64,000 bases of DNA from Sweltsa coloradensis (lineage: Eukaryota; Arthropoda; Insecta; Plecoptera; Chloroperlidae): assembly GCA_024449915.1 (NCBI GenBank), contig JAMZAV010000027.1:248001-312000 (forward strand). The letters run 5' to 3'. Below, one piece after another: positions 46,469 through 58,403 of the stretch. A program made the position numbers and the translations under genes. Below the pieces are notes generated by a model. It saw only the letters and a program-made list of their open reading frames with translations, ran no database searches and was not told the origin of the DNA. Within the stretch, counting starts at the first letter, position 1. The number at the start of each line of letters is the position of its first letter.

Positions 46469-48499
46469 ATAATTGAACAGAATACCAAATACACATAACC
46501 TCAATTCATTGCCAGTCTAATGTCATTCAATCAGCCCATAAAAAATAAGTCACACGAAACACACACTTCTGTATTGTTTTTGAGTTTTGCAGCTTGTTAA
46601 AAACAATGACCGCGTCTAACCAAACCTTATGACAACATGGCAGTATTTTATTCCCGAAGTAAAGTTGTGATGACACTAAATAATTTCAGCGATTTTTCAA
46701 AGGAAAGCAAATTAACGCCTCAGTTTCTTGGGATTGGTGAGATAAGGGGTTGAATTACTTATGAAACATTGATAAAACGAGCCAAATCACTTTCCTCCAT
46801 ATTCATGAAATATGCTAAGTCTACAATATTCTGTGTGATATGGCCAAGGAGGGAAAGCTAATAGTATCAGAATTCATAGAAATGACTTTCCCATCTCTCC
46901 ACTGAAGATTGCTTCTTTGCACAGTTGAAAGCTTACCTCTTCACTACCCTATTCCGAGTCGAGGCGATAAGAGAATACAACGGTGTGTTGAGTTGACTAA
47001 TACGACAAGGTTCCACTTCAATCTAAATTGAAAGGGTAATAAAACCTCCCCCCCCATCCCGATGATTGGCGTTAGCCTCTAGTCCCACCTTATTCACTAG
47101 AACGACGGGGACCAAGCTGTTTCCGATTGCGATTACTAGCTCACGAACGTAATTAATTTGGCGATTGTTTGTTTGTTTATTACTCTGGGGGCAAGTGCGA
47201 AGGAAGGGGTTAGAGGAAATTAACGAAAAATGTGTTGCTAATCCATAGCAATGTTAATGACAAATCACTTTTAAAAGCGGAAATATTACGGTTCCACTTG
47301 CACCTACAGGTGGTTTTAAAATGATTACAAAATTAATAACGAGCCAAAATAATGTTTAATTAAAAAAATTCCCTTGGGTATTACTCATTGCGTTCAATAT
47401 TGTATGTATGTTTATTTAACCTTTCGCATCTCTTGTTGCTTTGTTTGTCAATAATATAAAACGCATATTATTCTGTTCTTCATGTTCTGTATTACATTCA
47501 TTCGTAACATAATTTTACTTTTTTCCGTTATTTAAATTTATACTGGCTTATCAACTAAAGAGCTTCGAATCTACCATAAATACATTTTGTCAATATTTTA
47601 ATAATTCACATGAACTTCTGCACACCCATTTTAACATATGAGTGGAATAATACCGTCAAAACTCTCCTGTAAAATATACGAAAACAAGGATAAATACAAG
47701 CTGATGTGTAAAATGAAAAACATAACAATCGTCAATCCCTTGTTTTATTCTTTAAATTTACGCTGTCCGGAAATTTATTATTACGCTAAAATATTCTACT
47801 TGAATGAGAAATAAAAGTGTGGGCATTTATAAAACTAAACACAATTTTGAGATTTCGTCAGAACGGAACATGATTTCTCTCTTAAGCAATCATCGCTGTG
47901 TGCATATTTTATGATATAAGTTTATGCGCGTACACTTAGTAGAGAATCACTGGACTGTACTAACTCGCTTTGGATGGTTCGTTGCTCGTACAGTTATGAC
48001 TTCCAGACAGTGGAGTATGTACTCGCGCGAGCTACATTTTCTGTTCGTGGGCGCATGAATTGAAGTTTTAAACAAAAATATCAGAGATTAATGAACTGAA
48101 AACCATTTGGCTTGTATAGTTAACCCATCTAAGAACATTCGCCTTTCTATGAAGTTGTGGTTTAGTCTTCTAAAAATATGTACTTAATGTATTGATCTTA
48201 GTGTTTGCTCCGTCGTTCAGATTGAAGGTACGTCAGCATCTTTATAGTCACATGGATACGTGAATCCGAGTACTTCCCCTTTAAAATATGAAGAGCAGTG
48301 CAAACATTAGTCCCGTTCAAGTTGCAACGTTATCTGGGACAATCGAAAGAAGAACATCCGCGTTCAGAGAACATTTACCAAGATTTAAAAAAAGGAGAAA
48401 TTAAGTTATATTTACGTGTTTTTAATCTAGCCTTTGATCCTACCTTAAAGCGTTATTTATGTTGAGTGTACTATTTTCAAAAAGTGCAAAATTTATACT
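46469..48499. other. Nothing assigned
   Basis: AT-rich DNA with short frames only. Confidence 0.35.
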
Positions 48500-48609
48500 G
48501 CCACCAACAACAGAGTTACCTCCACAAGTGCGAAATAGGCATTACATAAAATTAACTAAATTCTAAAGCACAAAAATAAAAATAATATCAAAAATCAAAC
48601 AACATCTAA
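48500..48609 (+). repeat. Unclassified repeat R2, uninterrupted copy
   Basis: The block runs from GCCACCAACAACAGAGTTAC through GTGCGAAATAGGCATTACAT, AAAATTAACTAAATTCTAAA and GCACAAAAATAAAAATAATA to AACATCTAA. The same sequence occurs in three pieces at 56257-56296, 57072-57086 and 57864-57920, where H4 and H5 interrupt it. This copy is therefore the empty-site version. Confidence 0.8.
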
Positions 48610-50879
48610 ATATGTCTACTCAGGTGCACAAAAGAACATTATACTAAACGAAATGCAAATTAAAAAACTATGACGATTACAATGTTATAAACCTCAAGAA
48701 CATATTTTGAAGAAATATTAAAAAAAAGAGAGAGAAGTATACAAAAATGAATCTACAATTTGTTCTTTACATTTGATTAACTCTATTATTTAATGCATTA
48801 TGTAATTTATCTCTACGAATTGCAATTTTATTTTATGATTTTGTTGGCAAGGTTGTATTGATTATTTATTATTACTCGTTACTTAATATTGCAACTCATC
48901 AATATGCCGAAAGAATCAATGTGTTAAACACATCTTTGGCGAGAATCAATTAGTTTTTTTGGTTGATACACATGATGCCAGCTGGAAGAGCATTACCGGA
49001 AGTGTGGGTTGTAAATATATAAATATTTCGAAAATGTGGTCAAGGTTGGGCTGGTTTCATATCTGGACATTATATTACAACGAATCAGCTAGGAAGGGCC
49101 ACGTAGCTACCGCGTACACCAAAGTTATTTCTGACCACTAAGTTATAATAAATGATTCAATAATCACATTCTGATGTTGTCAGTGATAAATGTACTAAAG
49201 TTCAAGAGAGTAAGATGAAATGATCATATAAGGATACCGAGTAATAACACTGGCATAGCTTTCTTAAGAGGAAGAACTTTTCCAAATAAATCAAATATGA
49301 AAACTCTTGCTTTTTTGGTGCGTACTTCTATTCTCCGATGAGCTATGGTGAACTTAAACTGCGACGAGAGTTATAAGTATTCCAGATTCAAACGACAGCT
49401 ATTATACCAAGATAAATTAGGGAAACCACCAAGTTTAAATGAAGCAGTGGCTTGCAGTGAAGGACGCATGGAGAAATAATAAGCGAGATATGTGCCCGTT
49501 ACGGCGTGTTTTATAAGTCCCAGTTTCCCAATTTTCCATATTTGTTTACTATAACATTTTATCCAATTTGTTGTATTATACATAAAAAATTGAGATTAAA
49601 AAGAATTAATATAAGTACGCATAAAGAAAAACCTATTGCGTGCGGGCTGACGATATTAAATATAACCAACTCACTCAAAACACTAGATGGGAAAATAAAT
49701 ATTATTAGGCCTACAAAGTTATTATTACTATTATAAATAAACTAATAATACTGAAAATATAGTGACAAATAAAATTGGCAGCATAAAAAGAATAAGTGAT
49801 TGGAAGGATTAAACTATAGGGGTAGGTTTATAGCGTCTTTAGTTTTCTTGGGCCACCTGTAGCTGAGCCTATAAAGAATAGTGATGTATAATATAACTTC
49901 GTGTGTTTTGTTGTTTTCTATAGACAAGTTCACTTAAATCCACTTGAAAACTTTTTCTCGATGAACCTCCTTGAATACACATAAATGATAGCGCAAGCTG
50001 GTATGGCAATCAATCAACATGTAAAGCACGAGGCGTTTTGAATTCGATGATATTACTTTTTAAAGGCTCGTTTAAGATAAAACATTTTTTTTATGGAATA
50101 GCGCCTTTAAAAGCGTTGGACAATGTACACAAATGTGTTCGGAAATATCTTGGCCGGACAATGGCTGAACTATAACTCGACTACTAGACTGCATCGTGGT
50201 CAATCTCTTTTTTATACGACGAAACAAAACCTATCAGAAATGATAGATGGCTTTACAACCTGACAGAAAGACGTCGTCGTACTTGACGGACGGGCCTGGG
50301 AGTGAGCCTGTACTTCACCTCGGCTTCACTGGGCCCAACCTCAGGGACACTTGAGGCACAGATAGAAATCTTTACGAAACCATCAATCCTCAAAAGATTT
50401 AAAGTTTCTTATTTAGTTTTTTACATTGAAAACATTATACAAATAATAATTAATATATTTTTGTCAAGTATCCACTACGATGGTCAAAGATAATTTGTAA
50501 AGGAGTAATTCATTTTTATGGGAATATTATTTGGGGCAAATAGTTTAATGTAATAATGGTTTTGTAAAAAATAAAAAGTCATTATAGGGATTTTTTTTGG
50601 GGGGGGGAGCATGTGCAATGCAATGAGCATCATTATTACTTATAATTGTAATTGTAATTTATAATTAGTAGAAATCGCTCAATAAGTTTGAAAGCATGCT
50701 AAAAATTATTAAGTGCTTTTTATCGCATGCCTTTAGTTTTGATATAATTTATTCGTACATAAATATGCTCATTACTTTTTTTATCACTTCACTTCATTCT
50801 GAGCACGTTATTCATAACTTTTTATTATTTAAATAAGATTCTTATTTATAAAAGTAAGCTTAAAATTGCGCCAATAATA
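48610..50879. other. Nothing assigned
   Basis: There are short frames only. A G-run lies at about 50599-50607. I recognise no gene. Confidence 0.35.
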
Positions 50880-51045
50880 ATGGCTGGAAAACGAGCCACT
50901 ACGTCACGATTAACTATTATTACGAATCGACCAATAAGGTAATGGCAAACAGTGATATTAACTGTGCAAATTTTACGTATATTTGGTCAACACAGCTCTA
51001 GACCCCAATCATGACGTCACATGCTGTTTGCGCGGGAAAAAAATT
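50880..51045. promoter_or_regulatory. CRE and E2F-like motif cluster
   Basis: A perfect CRE octamer TGACGTCA lies at 51012-51019, and GCGCGGGAAAA (E2F-like) at about 51029-51039. An ACGTCACG half-site lies near 50902. Three such motifs within 140 bp of otherwise AT-rich DNA could mark a promoter or enhancer, but no exon is recognised on either side. Short motifs can arise by chance. Confidence 0.2.
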
Positions 51046-51995
51046 CAAACTCTCTACCTCAATAGAATGTAAAATATTAACTCTAAATTGGTTTAAATTG
51101 CAGTTAATGGTGTAATGGTGGTGTGGTCCTTCATTTCAATTTGGACTTATTGAGCATTAACTACTGTTAATTGTGAAGTTAGCACAAACAATAGAAGGAA
51201 CCAGTGACTGGGACAACTGTCAATGATTTATGAAGAGAAATGGTTTTGAAACAATAATACAGTATATGTGATTGGATTGTTTTCCTTCACATTCCTGTAT
51301 ACTAGTTTGTCAACGTGCATAGAGTTCAACATCGCAAGTCTCCATAGCTATTCTATTTACTCTCATTTCAAAATCCGTTAGTTTCGGAAGCAACGCCAAG
51401 TGGTAATTATACATACCAACTTCTTATCATAATTTGCTTCCTCTTCTATCGATTGTTTCTGTCGACAAGTTAAATCTTTACGTGCATTAACTTAAATGTA
51501 TTTTATAAAAAACATTAACACCTAAACTTTCATAGACATTTTACGCCTATAGTACACATTTACTATATGGGCAGTGAAAAAGTCATCTAAATTCAAACTT
51601 CACAATTAAAAGCGACAGGCGTGAAATTTCAAATGGTATTTTAATGTTGTTTTCCAAACTCAATCCTTTCATTACTTGGTTCGCGTATTTAGATTGAGTT
51701 GTGATGTCATTAAGCTACAAATACTCTTTCCCATAGCGGGAAATAAAAACACCTCGTCTTTGATGTAATTTTCATCACGCGGTACAAAAATAGATCCAAA
51801 GGGAGACATTTAAAAATTCTTTAATCTCCCTTTTCCGTCTTTATCACTCTTTCCTTTGACTCGAGTTCAATATTCAGAGCCCCATCCCATCCCGTCCCGT
51901 CAACAGGTTTCACTTTAATCTTTCGAATGGCAGTCAAATAGGTCGGGGGTACTGCGAGATCGATGCAGTCTCTTTGAGAACGAAGACATCTGAGC
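51046..51995. other. Nothing assigned
   Basis: No gene or repeat was recognised. Confidence 0.35.
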
Positions 51996-52313
51996 TTGTT
52001 TCAAATGTTCAAAGGTGTACGCGCGCTAGATCATGTTTTCTTTAAACCAATGGTGGTATACATCTTGTATGACTCCTGGATCTTGGAGTTCTTTTTGCAG
52101 TATTTAATCATTAAACGCTGCCGGATTATTATTAACTTTTTCATGATATCCTGAAAAAATATGACTTATAGCAGTTGATAAAAATCCGGCCGCGTTTAGT
52201 GATTAAATACTGCAAAAAGAACTCCAAGATCCGGGAGTCATACAAGACGTATACCACCATTGGTTTAAAGAAAACATGATCTAACCCGCGTACACCTTTG
52301 AACATTTCAAACA
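51996..52313. mobile_element. Long foldback, about 140-bp arms
   Basis: The left arm is at 51996-52136 and the right arm at 52174-52313 (inverted), with a 37-bp loop. Matching blocks include AATGTTCAAAGGTGTACGCG, AGATCATGTTTTCTTTAAAC and TTGGAGTTCTTTTTGCAGTA. I count about ten mismatches along the arms. No transposase, ORF or clear target-site duplication is present. It could be a foldback transposon, an inverted duplication, or a hairpin-RNA source if transcribed. Confidence 0.85.
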
Positions 52314-52514
52314 ACATTATTACGAATAATTAATATTACGAAAAAAATTATTTTTTTTACACGCATGTTTTTTTTTTGTTTTAACTCACGTACGGCTATC
52401 GTATGTGATATTCGAATTATATGAAAATAATGATCTTAACGGGATGTAATACAGGAAAAATATCGCAAAAAACAACACTTAAATGTAAACAGTCACGGGT
52501 TCGGGAGTTCACTG

Positions 52515-52862
52515 CAGAAGAGGAAGCAAAGCTACTTATCCAACAGATCGTCAAGAAGTATACAAGAATTAGATAATTCTCCGCGTGTTGATATTGTTGG
52601 CGGCGCCGGGTGGCTTACATTTTAAAAATTTCGTCGTATGTTCTCGCATTCAGTAGTGGTGGACGTGTCGGGTCATGAATTTTCAAGCTTTCGGGGGGGA
52701 TAGCCATCTCCCCTTACCCCCATGGTCACCAAAACATTCTGTATCATCAATGTCGAAAGTCAATGCCAATAAAAAGAAAAACATATGAGATGTGACACAC
52801 CCACGGGTGGACAAACGGACAGACAGAAAGATGAAACTTATATAGGAGCTTCGCTATCTTAT
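52515..52862 (+). repeat. Family B repeat, copy B6
   Basis: GAGGAAGCAAAGCTACTTAT, CAACAGATCGTCAAGAAGTA, and GGCGGCGCCGGGTGG lead to GGTGGACGTGTCGGGTCATG and a G-run at 52693-52700. CCATGGTCACCAAAACATTC, GGACAAACGGACAGACAGA and AGGAGCTTCGCTATCTTATA follow. The first and last parts carry a short inverted pair (AGCAAAGCT...AGCTTCGCT). Confidence 0.65.
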
Positions 52863-54659
52863 AAATTGCATTTAGTCAATACAATTATGCGTTTTGCATT
52901 GCAAAAAATGTTGATGTATTATTACGTATCATCGCTTGTCACACATTATTAATTGACCATGATTTATTTCTTGATATCCATCTAGACTCTAAATAATATA
53001 ATACTTTTTTAAAATTGATAGTTGTACTCACAAAACTAAAGACGCCATGCGCACCACTAACACTGTATATGTGTGTATGGAATTGTGTCATCAAATCACA
53101 GCGTTTATTACACAACTCCGGCAGGGCGACAGTTGAGTTATCGCAATTTTAAAATTACATAAACCACACGGTGAGTCAAAATTGATCCACGTTTTTAGTA
53201 AACTGAAGATATTCTATACTAAGGTTTGCACTAGCACAAGGGTTTCACTCAATGTTTAGTTGGATTCTGGAGACGGTTATGCCAAGTTTTCACCCAATGA
53301 GTTTGCCTCTCGAAATGAAAGTGCTCTACCATCCTAACATTTATCTTTCTTATATCTACATAAGACGGATTTGTCTTTTAACCAAAGAATGTTTTTCATA
53401 TTTTTTACCATTCGATACTGTAGGAGTGATAGTTTTTCATATAGTAACTGCTGGAATTTGATCAAATGTAGACCGTAATTCATAACAGCAAAGATTGAAC
53501 ATGAATGTTGTCAAGGATGATACGGAAATTGAACCAACGAATCATCAAATCAAACTCACCTCTTAAGTTCTTGACAACGCTTTCAACTTGGATAAGGTCT
53601 GTAAAACAACCACCAGGAAGCAAAACTTCACCGAACCACATCAAGACCGGTAAAGAACACAATCAGAGCTTTGAATATCAAAGAGCAAATACACTTAAAA
53701 GGTTTCATAGTACTTGCGGAGATATTTAATACAGTTCAACGGTTGTTTATAAAATAAAACTTTACTAAGCTAAAACATCAAAGAAATGGTACTTACAAAA
53801 ACCACTGACATCACCTTTTACATGAAAGTTATATTCACTAGCAATACCATAATGTTTTGCTCTATTCAAAGTTTATAAAGTGGCGTGGTGAGTGTAGTTT
53901 ATTTAGCAAATTTTCATGAATACCAACTGTACAGTTTGTAATGCTAGGTTCTTTTTATTCATTCTCCAGCAATCAAAACACAAATAAAAGTTTCTACTGA
54001 AACCTGTATTTTAAGAATATAATTAACCAAGGTTTGTATGCAGTTTCGGGCATCGAAATAAGTATGTGATATGTAGGGTGATAGGAGGAAAGTACATTGA
54101 ATGTTTATATATTTGTGTTCCCTGTCATCCTGATGCAAAGGCATTGTAATTGTTATTTTTTTTACCCTTTCTTTCCAATCTCTTCTCCCCATCGATGTTG
54201 ATTGAGAGCAGAGCACTGCACAACATTCACACACCATTGCTTATAACTGTTATAAGTAGTTAAGAGAGAGTCCTGAGTTTTGAGTACAATTCGAGACCGT
54301 GTAGGCCAACTTCATGATTTTATTCAACTATTTCTCTTTTACTAGGCACATATACTTGCAATATGTACAATATTAGTTTAATTAATGATGTAGTCTGTTT
54401 AGGCTCCATAAGTGCAGACAAAGCAACATGTAATTGATTTAAAAATGTAAACTCTTTCTAGATAATTTTAATGATCAAGTACAACTGATATTAGGGCTAA
54501 GCTATATTATTACATGAAAATATTGGTATAAAAATGGTGTTCTTTTATTATTTGTGCCAAAAACAAATCGAAACTTCCAAAAACTTTAGCAATTTGTATC
54601 AAAAGACTACGCCTATCAGGGCTCAACAGGTTTGGTCGCCAAATATGTATAACAATTTT
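52863..54659. other. Nothing assigned
   Basis: Several 60-92-codon frames on both strands overlap each other, with no recognised domain. I regard them as fortuitous. Confidence 0.35.
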
Positions 54660-54715
54660 TACGTTTCCAAACTCGCACGCGACCCGGCACCTCCACCAAA
54701 ATCATTAGTTTTTAT
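54660..54715 (-). repeat. Family B repeat fragment, copy B7
   Basis: ACCCGGCACCTCCACCAAAA on the plus strand is the reversed family B core. Only a few tens of bases are recognisable. Confidence 0.5.
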
Positions 54716-56256
54716 TGATACTCCACTCGCTTGAAATGTTGGGTACTCGCACAGCCCAAGTACTTATAAGAGTAATAAAGAGGGCTCAATCCAGGAGCAA
54801 CGCAGGCATCTCTTCAGTCTTTGGACAATGTGGCTCACAGTATGCTGAGAAACTTCTAGCGCGCAATAACACAATCACGTGCTATGTACAATGTCACTAA
54901 ACCGTCTAATATTACTATAACGTTCCGCGAAAACCTTCAATCCTTCGGTAATATTACTAATTAAAATACATTATTAAGTAATTGGAAAACAAATTTGAGT
55001 CCTCCACTGAAAATCAGATATGTGACTAATTAGAAATAGACTGGGACGTATTTATTTATTTTTATTTACACGATTAACATGAAGGCAAACAATTAATCGT
55101 ATTTCCACACATTTATGCTACATGATGAACAACATAAACTTCATGTTAGTAAGACTTTTTGTTTAATATCTTGATTATTTAATTTCTACCTGTCATAGAT
55201 GCTATATTTCCTGGGGAAGAAACGAGTAAATGTCTAATATTGTGTTTTGCCGACGTTGATATAAAAAACTTTCGTACAATTTTACCAATGAAGACACATG
55301 AATTTTTACCCACTTAATTGATCGTTAGTTATCCTGCATTCGTATTCATGGTTTGCTGTTTCTCCACAGAGCACGATACTACAGAAACATGAAGGTGCGT
55401 GAAAATATTGGAAAGCCAATCAGAGCAATCAATCTTTGGCCATGTGTGAGGGACAATCTCCGAACTCTTTCTCTCAGTCTGTCCTCTATTCATCAGTGCC
55501 TCTGCTTTTTATATGGTTCATTGATTCTCCTTGAGCTGACGAAGAAAAAAGAAACGCAAAGCAATTTTTCATCAATTTGACGTCCTTTAAAGATGTCTTG
55601 TTTGTTCTTACCAAAGTCGAAAAAGCCCTTAGGTAGGAAAATAGCGAGTTTGAAAGGAAATATTCGCTATTTCGGATGTTGTATAAAAATCGTGACTTGA
55701 ATTCCAATTAACGCCATTATCTTTCATCACAATAGAGAACGTAAAGAAAAAAATAATTTTACTCATTCTATATTTTATTCCATTAATTATTTATGATTAA
55801 GCGTACGCCTCTCAAAAGAGGACACTATAGGCACAGTTATATATAATAATAATATAAGCACGTTATCTAATAACAAGAATCGTTCTTTTCAAGTTTCTTG
55901 ATGTGTATTTACTTTCTTTTGCTCGGTCAGTCCAAACATTCTATGGATTTATAATTGGCTTCCTACCCATGAATGTTCTTTTATTTTAGTCAATATAATC
56001 AATATTTTCAATATTGTTAGTTATTAGTATAAATATTTGTTGTAGATTTCCATGTACATATCCATGGGTGGTAAAATAAATAAAGTTAAATCATATATTC
56101 AATTTAATTTCTTACGAAATTGCTTCCAGATTACACTGAATACATCTACTTTGGTTTTATTAAATACAAAATAGGTATGTAGTATTATCAATTCCACCTA
56201 CTACGGATGAATTTCCCGACTAGCCAAATCAAGAGACCACCTTTTTTTTTGTTATT
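54716..56256. other. Nothing assigned
   Basis: GAGTCCTCCACTGAAAATCA at about 54995-55015 resembles the end of the SINE S2 tail, but too little is left to call. Nothing else was recognised. Confidence 0.35.
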
Positions 56257-56296
56257 GCCACCAACAACAGAGTTACCTTCACAAGTGCGTAATAGC

Positions 56297-57071
56297 TTTT
56301 TGTGAGCGTACGACGTAGCGACGAAGCGAGAATTCCATTACTACACGGAGAAAAAATCGGAATGTTTATTTTGTTTTTTTTTCTTCTTCTTATTGTATTT
56401 TTGTGTGTCTGTTAGCGTACGATCTCAAGGCCTATAGCCGTATAATCGATTGCAATGAAATTATGGAGACACTTTGAAATCTCTGAACAAGAACTGCCAC
56501 GTTTTTGAGAGCATCGAAATTTATTTCTGATTGAAATCGCATTCACGATTTTTTCGAATTTTGTAAAATTTGCTTCGACTATACACCTGACATGTTTGCG
56601 TTTTAATGATTTTGTCAGAACCTATAATTAATGAATTTAGTACTCATGTGTAAATTTGAGCGCGATCGAAAATTATTTCTCAGAATCGACAAGTTTACGT
56701 GTTTTTTCTATGTTTAAACATCTTTGATTATACACCTACATGCTTTATCCGATTGTATGAGTTTTCACAGAATCTTAATTTAAATTAATATATTCGTATT
56801 AATTTGGCACATCGAATAATTTTTCCGTTGAACTGCAACTTACGATTTTTCTTTTTAACGCGATTAATTAAAAAAATTAAAAATAAGGTTATTTATTAAT
56901 TTAAATTAATTTTCAAAAATCTTCATAACGTAATGATTTTTCAACACAGAAATCCGCATAAATCTGGCAACTCAATGCACCAATTACGCTTAACGCCGTT
57001 TATTTCTGTTTATAATAGCATCCAGGTCCCTAATTACGCTTCACAACGCGGCGGACTATAGCGTTTTCTAG
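56297..57071 (+). mobile_element. Helentron-like non-autonomous element H4 (older)
   Basis: The start is decayed (TGTGAGCGTACGACGTAGCG), and the end is CTAG at 57068-57071 followed by T. The hairpin AACGC...GCGTT is at 57045-57065. Internal landmarks at about 56507, 56658 and 56806 give monomer spacings near 150 bp, and the third monomer is strongly diverged. The shared start block includes GAAGCGAGAATTCCATTACT and a T-rich run followed by GTGTGTCTGTTAGC, as in H5. Its greater divergence compared with H5 suggests an older insertion. Confidence 0.68.
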
Positions 57072-57086
57072 TACATAAAATTAATT

Positions 57087-57863
57087 GGATGAGCGTAGCG
57101 AGCGTAGTGAGCGAAGCGAAGATTCCATTCTACTACATTGGAGAAAAAAATCTGGAATGTTTTTTTTTTTCTTTTTCTGTTTGTATTTTTGTGTGTCTGT
57201 TAGCACGATTACGGCTAAACCAAATCTCCAATTGTGATGAAATTTTCTGGAGGCCTTCGAAATCTCTGAACTTAGAACTGCCACGTTTTTGAGCGCAATC
57301 GAAAAATTATTTTCATGAAAATCGCAATTTTACGATTTTTTTCGATTTAAAAAAAAATCTTCGACTAATAACACAAACATGTTTAATTCAAATGTAATTA
57401 TTTTTTCATAGAACCTTTATTTTACAAATTTATATACTCGTGTGAAAATTTAGCGTATTCGAAAAATTATTTCTCATGAAAATCGCAATTTTACGATTTT
57501 TTAAATTTCTTCAACACCTACATGCTTTATTCGATTGTAAAGATTTTTTCACAGAATCTTAATTTTATAAATTATTATATTCGTGTAAAATTTGAGCGCA
57601 ATCGAAAAATTACTTCTCATGATAATAGCAATATTACGATTTTTTTCCATTTTTAAAATTTGTTCGACTTACACCTACATGCTTTATCCAAATGTAATGA
57701 TTTTTTCACAGAACCTTAATTTTACAAATTTATATATTCATGTGAGATTTGAGCGTAATCGAAAAATTATTTCTTATGAAAATCGCAATTTTACGCTTTT
57801 TTGTTTTAAAAAATTACGTTCATCCAACAACGCGCCTGAAAAAGCGTTTACGAAGCTTCCTAG
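57087..57863 (+). mobile_element. Helentron-like non-autonomous element H5
   Basis: The element runs from GGATGAGCGTAGCGAGCGTA at 57087 to CTAG at 57860-57863, with T on both outer sides. CGTTCATCC at 57817-57825 is inverted relative to the start. The hairpin AACGC...GCGTT is at 57829-57848. Monomer landmarks (GAGCG.AATCGAAAAATTA) at 57291, 57451, 57594 and 57751 give periods of about 143 to 160 bp. The terminal segment (GCGCCTGAAAAAGCGTTTAC, GAAGCTTCCTAG) matches the H3 terminus almost exactly, so H3 and H5 form one subfamily. No protein is encoded, and the frames inside are monomer translations. Confidence 0.77.
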
Positions 57864-57920
57864 TTAAATACTAAAGTACAAAAATAAAAATGATATCAAA
57901 TAAGCAATACATCTAATTAT

Positions 57921-58253
57921 TCACAATATTAATCCATTATTTACCAGAATGATGTATCCGTTTCTTTCATTCAAATAAGTAACTTACTTCTCCACCTCCT
58001 GTAAAATATAATTTTCCGGATATGACTTTAATAGTTCTCAAACGCTCAGTTCAAATTGCAGATCCCTAGTCTTCTCTAGTCCACTCTAGTACTTGATGTG
58101 ATTATTTTGTTGATGTCTGTATTACATTATTATCTGCATTTAGTATTTTTTGTATTATTCAAATTTTTAAATTCGATCCTGACGTTTATTATTACACAAT
58201 GTGTATGTGCATTTTTATATTTTATCAAGACAAGGACGTGAATTCCTGCATAA
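57921..58253. other. Nothing assigned
   Basis: No gene or repeat was recognised. Confidence 0.35.
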
Positions 58254-58403
58254 GACGGTTCAATGGTTCGTTCAAGTTTCCTTGAATTCAAGGACAAAAC
58301 AGAATCAAAATGTGCAAAGATAATAAAATACAACAATACATCCTTCAGATTGATGTGTAATGTTCTTGAATTCAAGGAAACTTGATCGAACCATTGAACT
58401 GTC
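58254..58403. mobile_element. Short TIR element, about 41-bp inverted repeats
   Basis: The left end GACGGTTCAATGGTTCGTTC...TTGAATTCAAGGA and the right end TTCTTGAATTCAAGGAAACT...CCATTGAACTGTC are inverted copies with a few differences. About 67 bp lie between them. CCTTGAATTCAAGG inside each arm is itself palindromic. At 150 bp this is MITE-sized and non-coding. Confidence 0.75.

Larger units (their letters stand above)
56257..57920 (+). repeat. R2 repeat copy split by two Helentron-like insertions
   Basis: R2 sequence appears as 56257-56296 (GCCACCAACAACAGAGTTAC to AATAGC), 57072-57086 (TACATAAAATTAATT) and 57864-57920 (TTAAATACTAAAGTACAAAA to ACATCTAA). Joined in order, the three pieces follow the uninterrupted copy at 48500-48609. 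The intervening DNA is H4 and H5. Confidence 0.8.
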
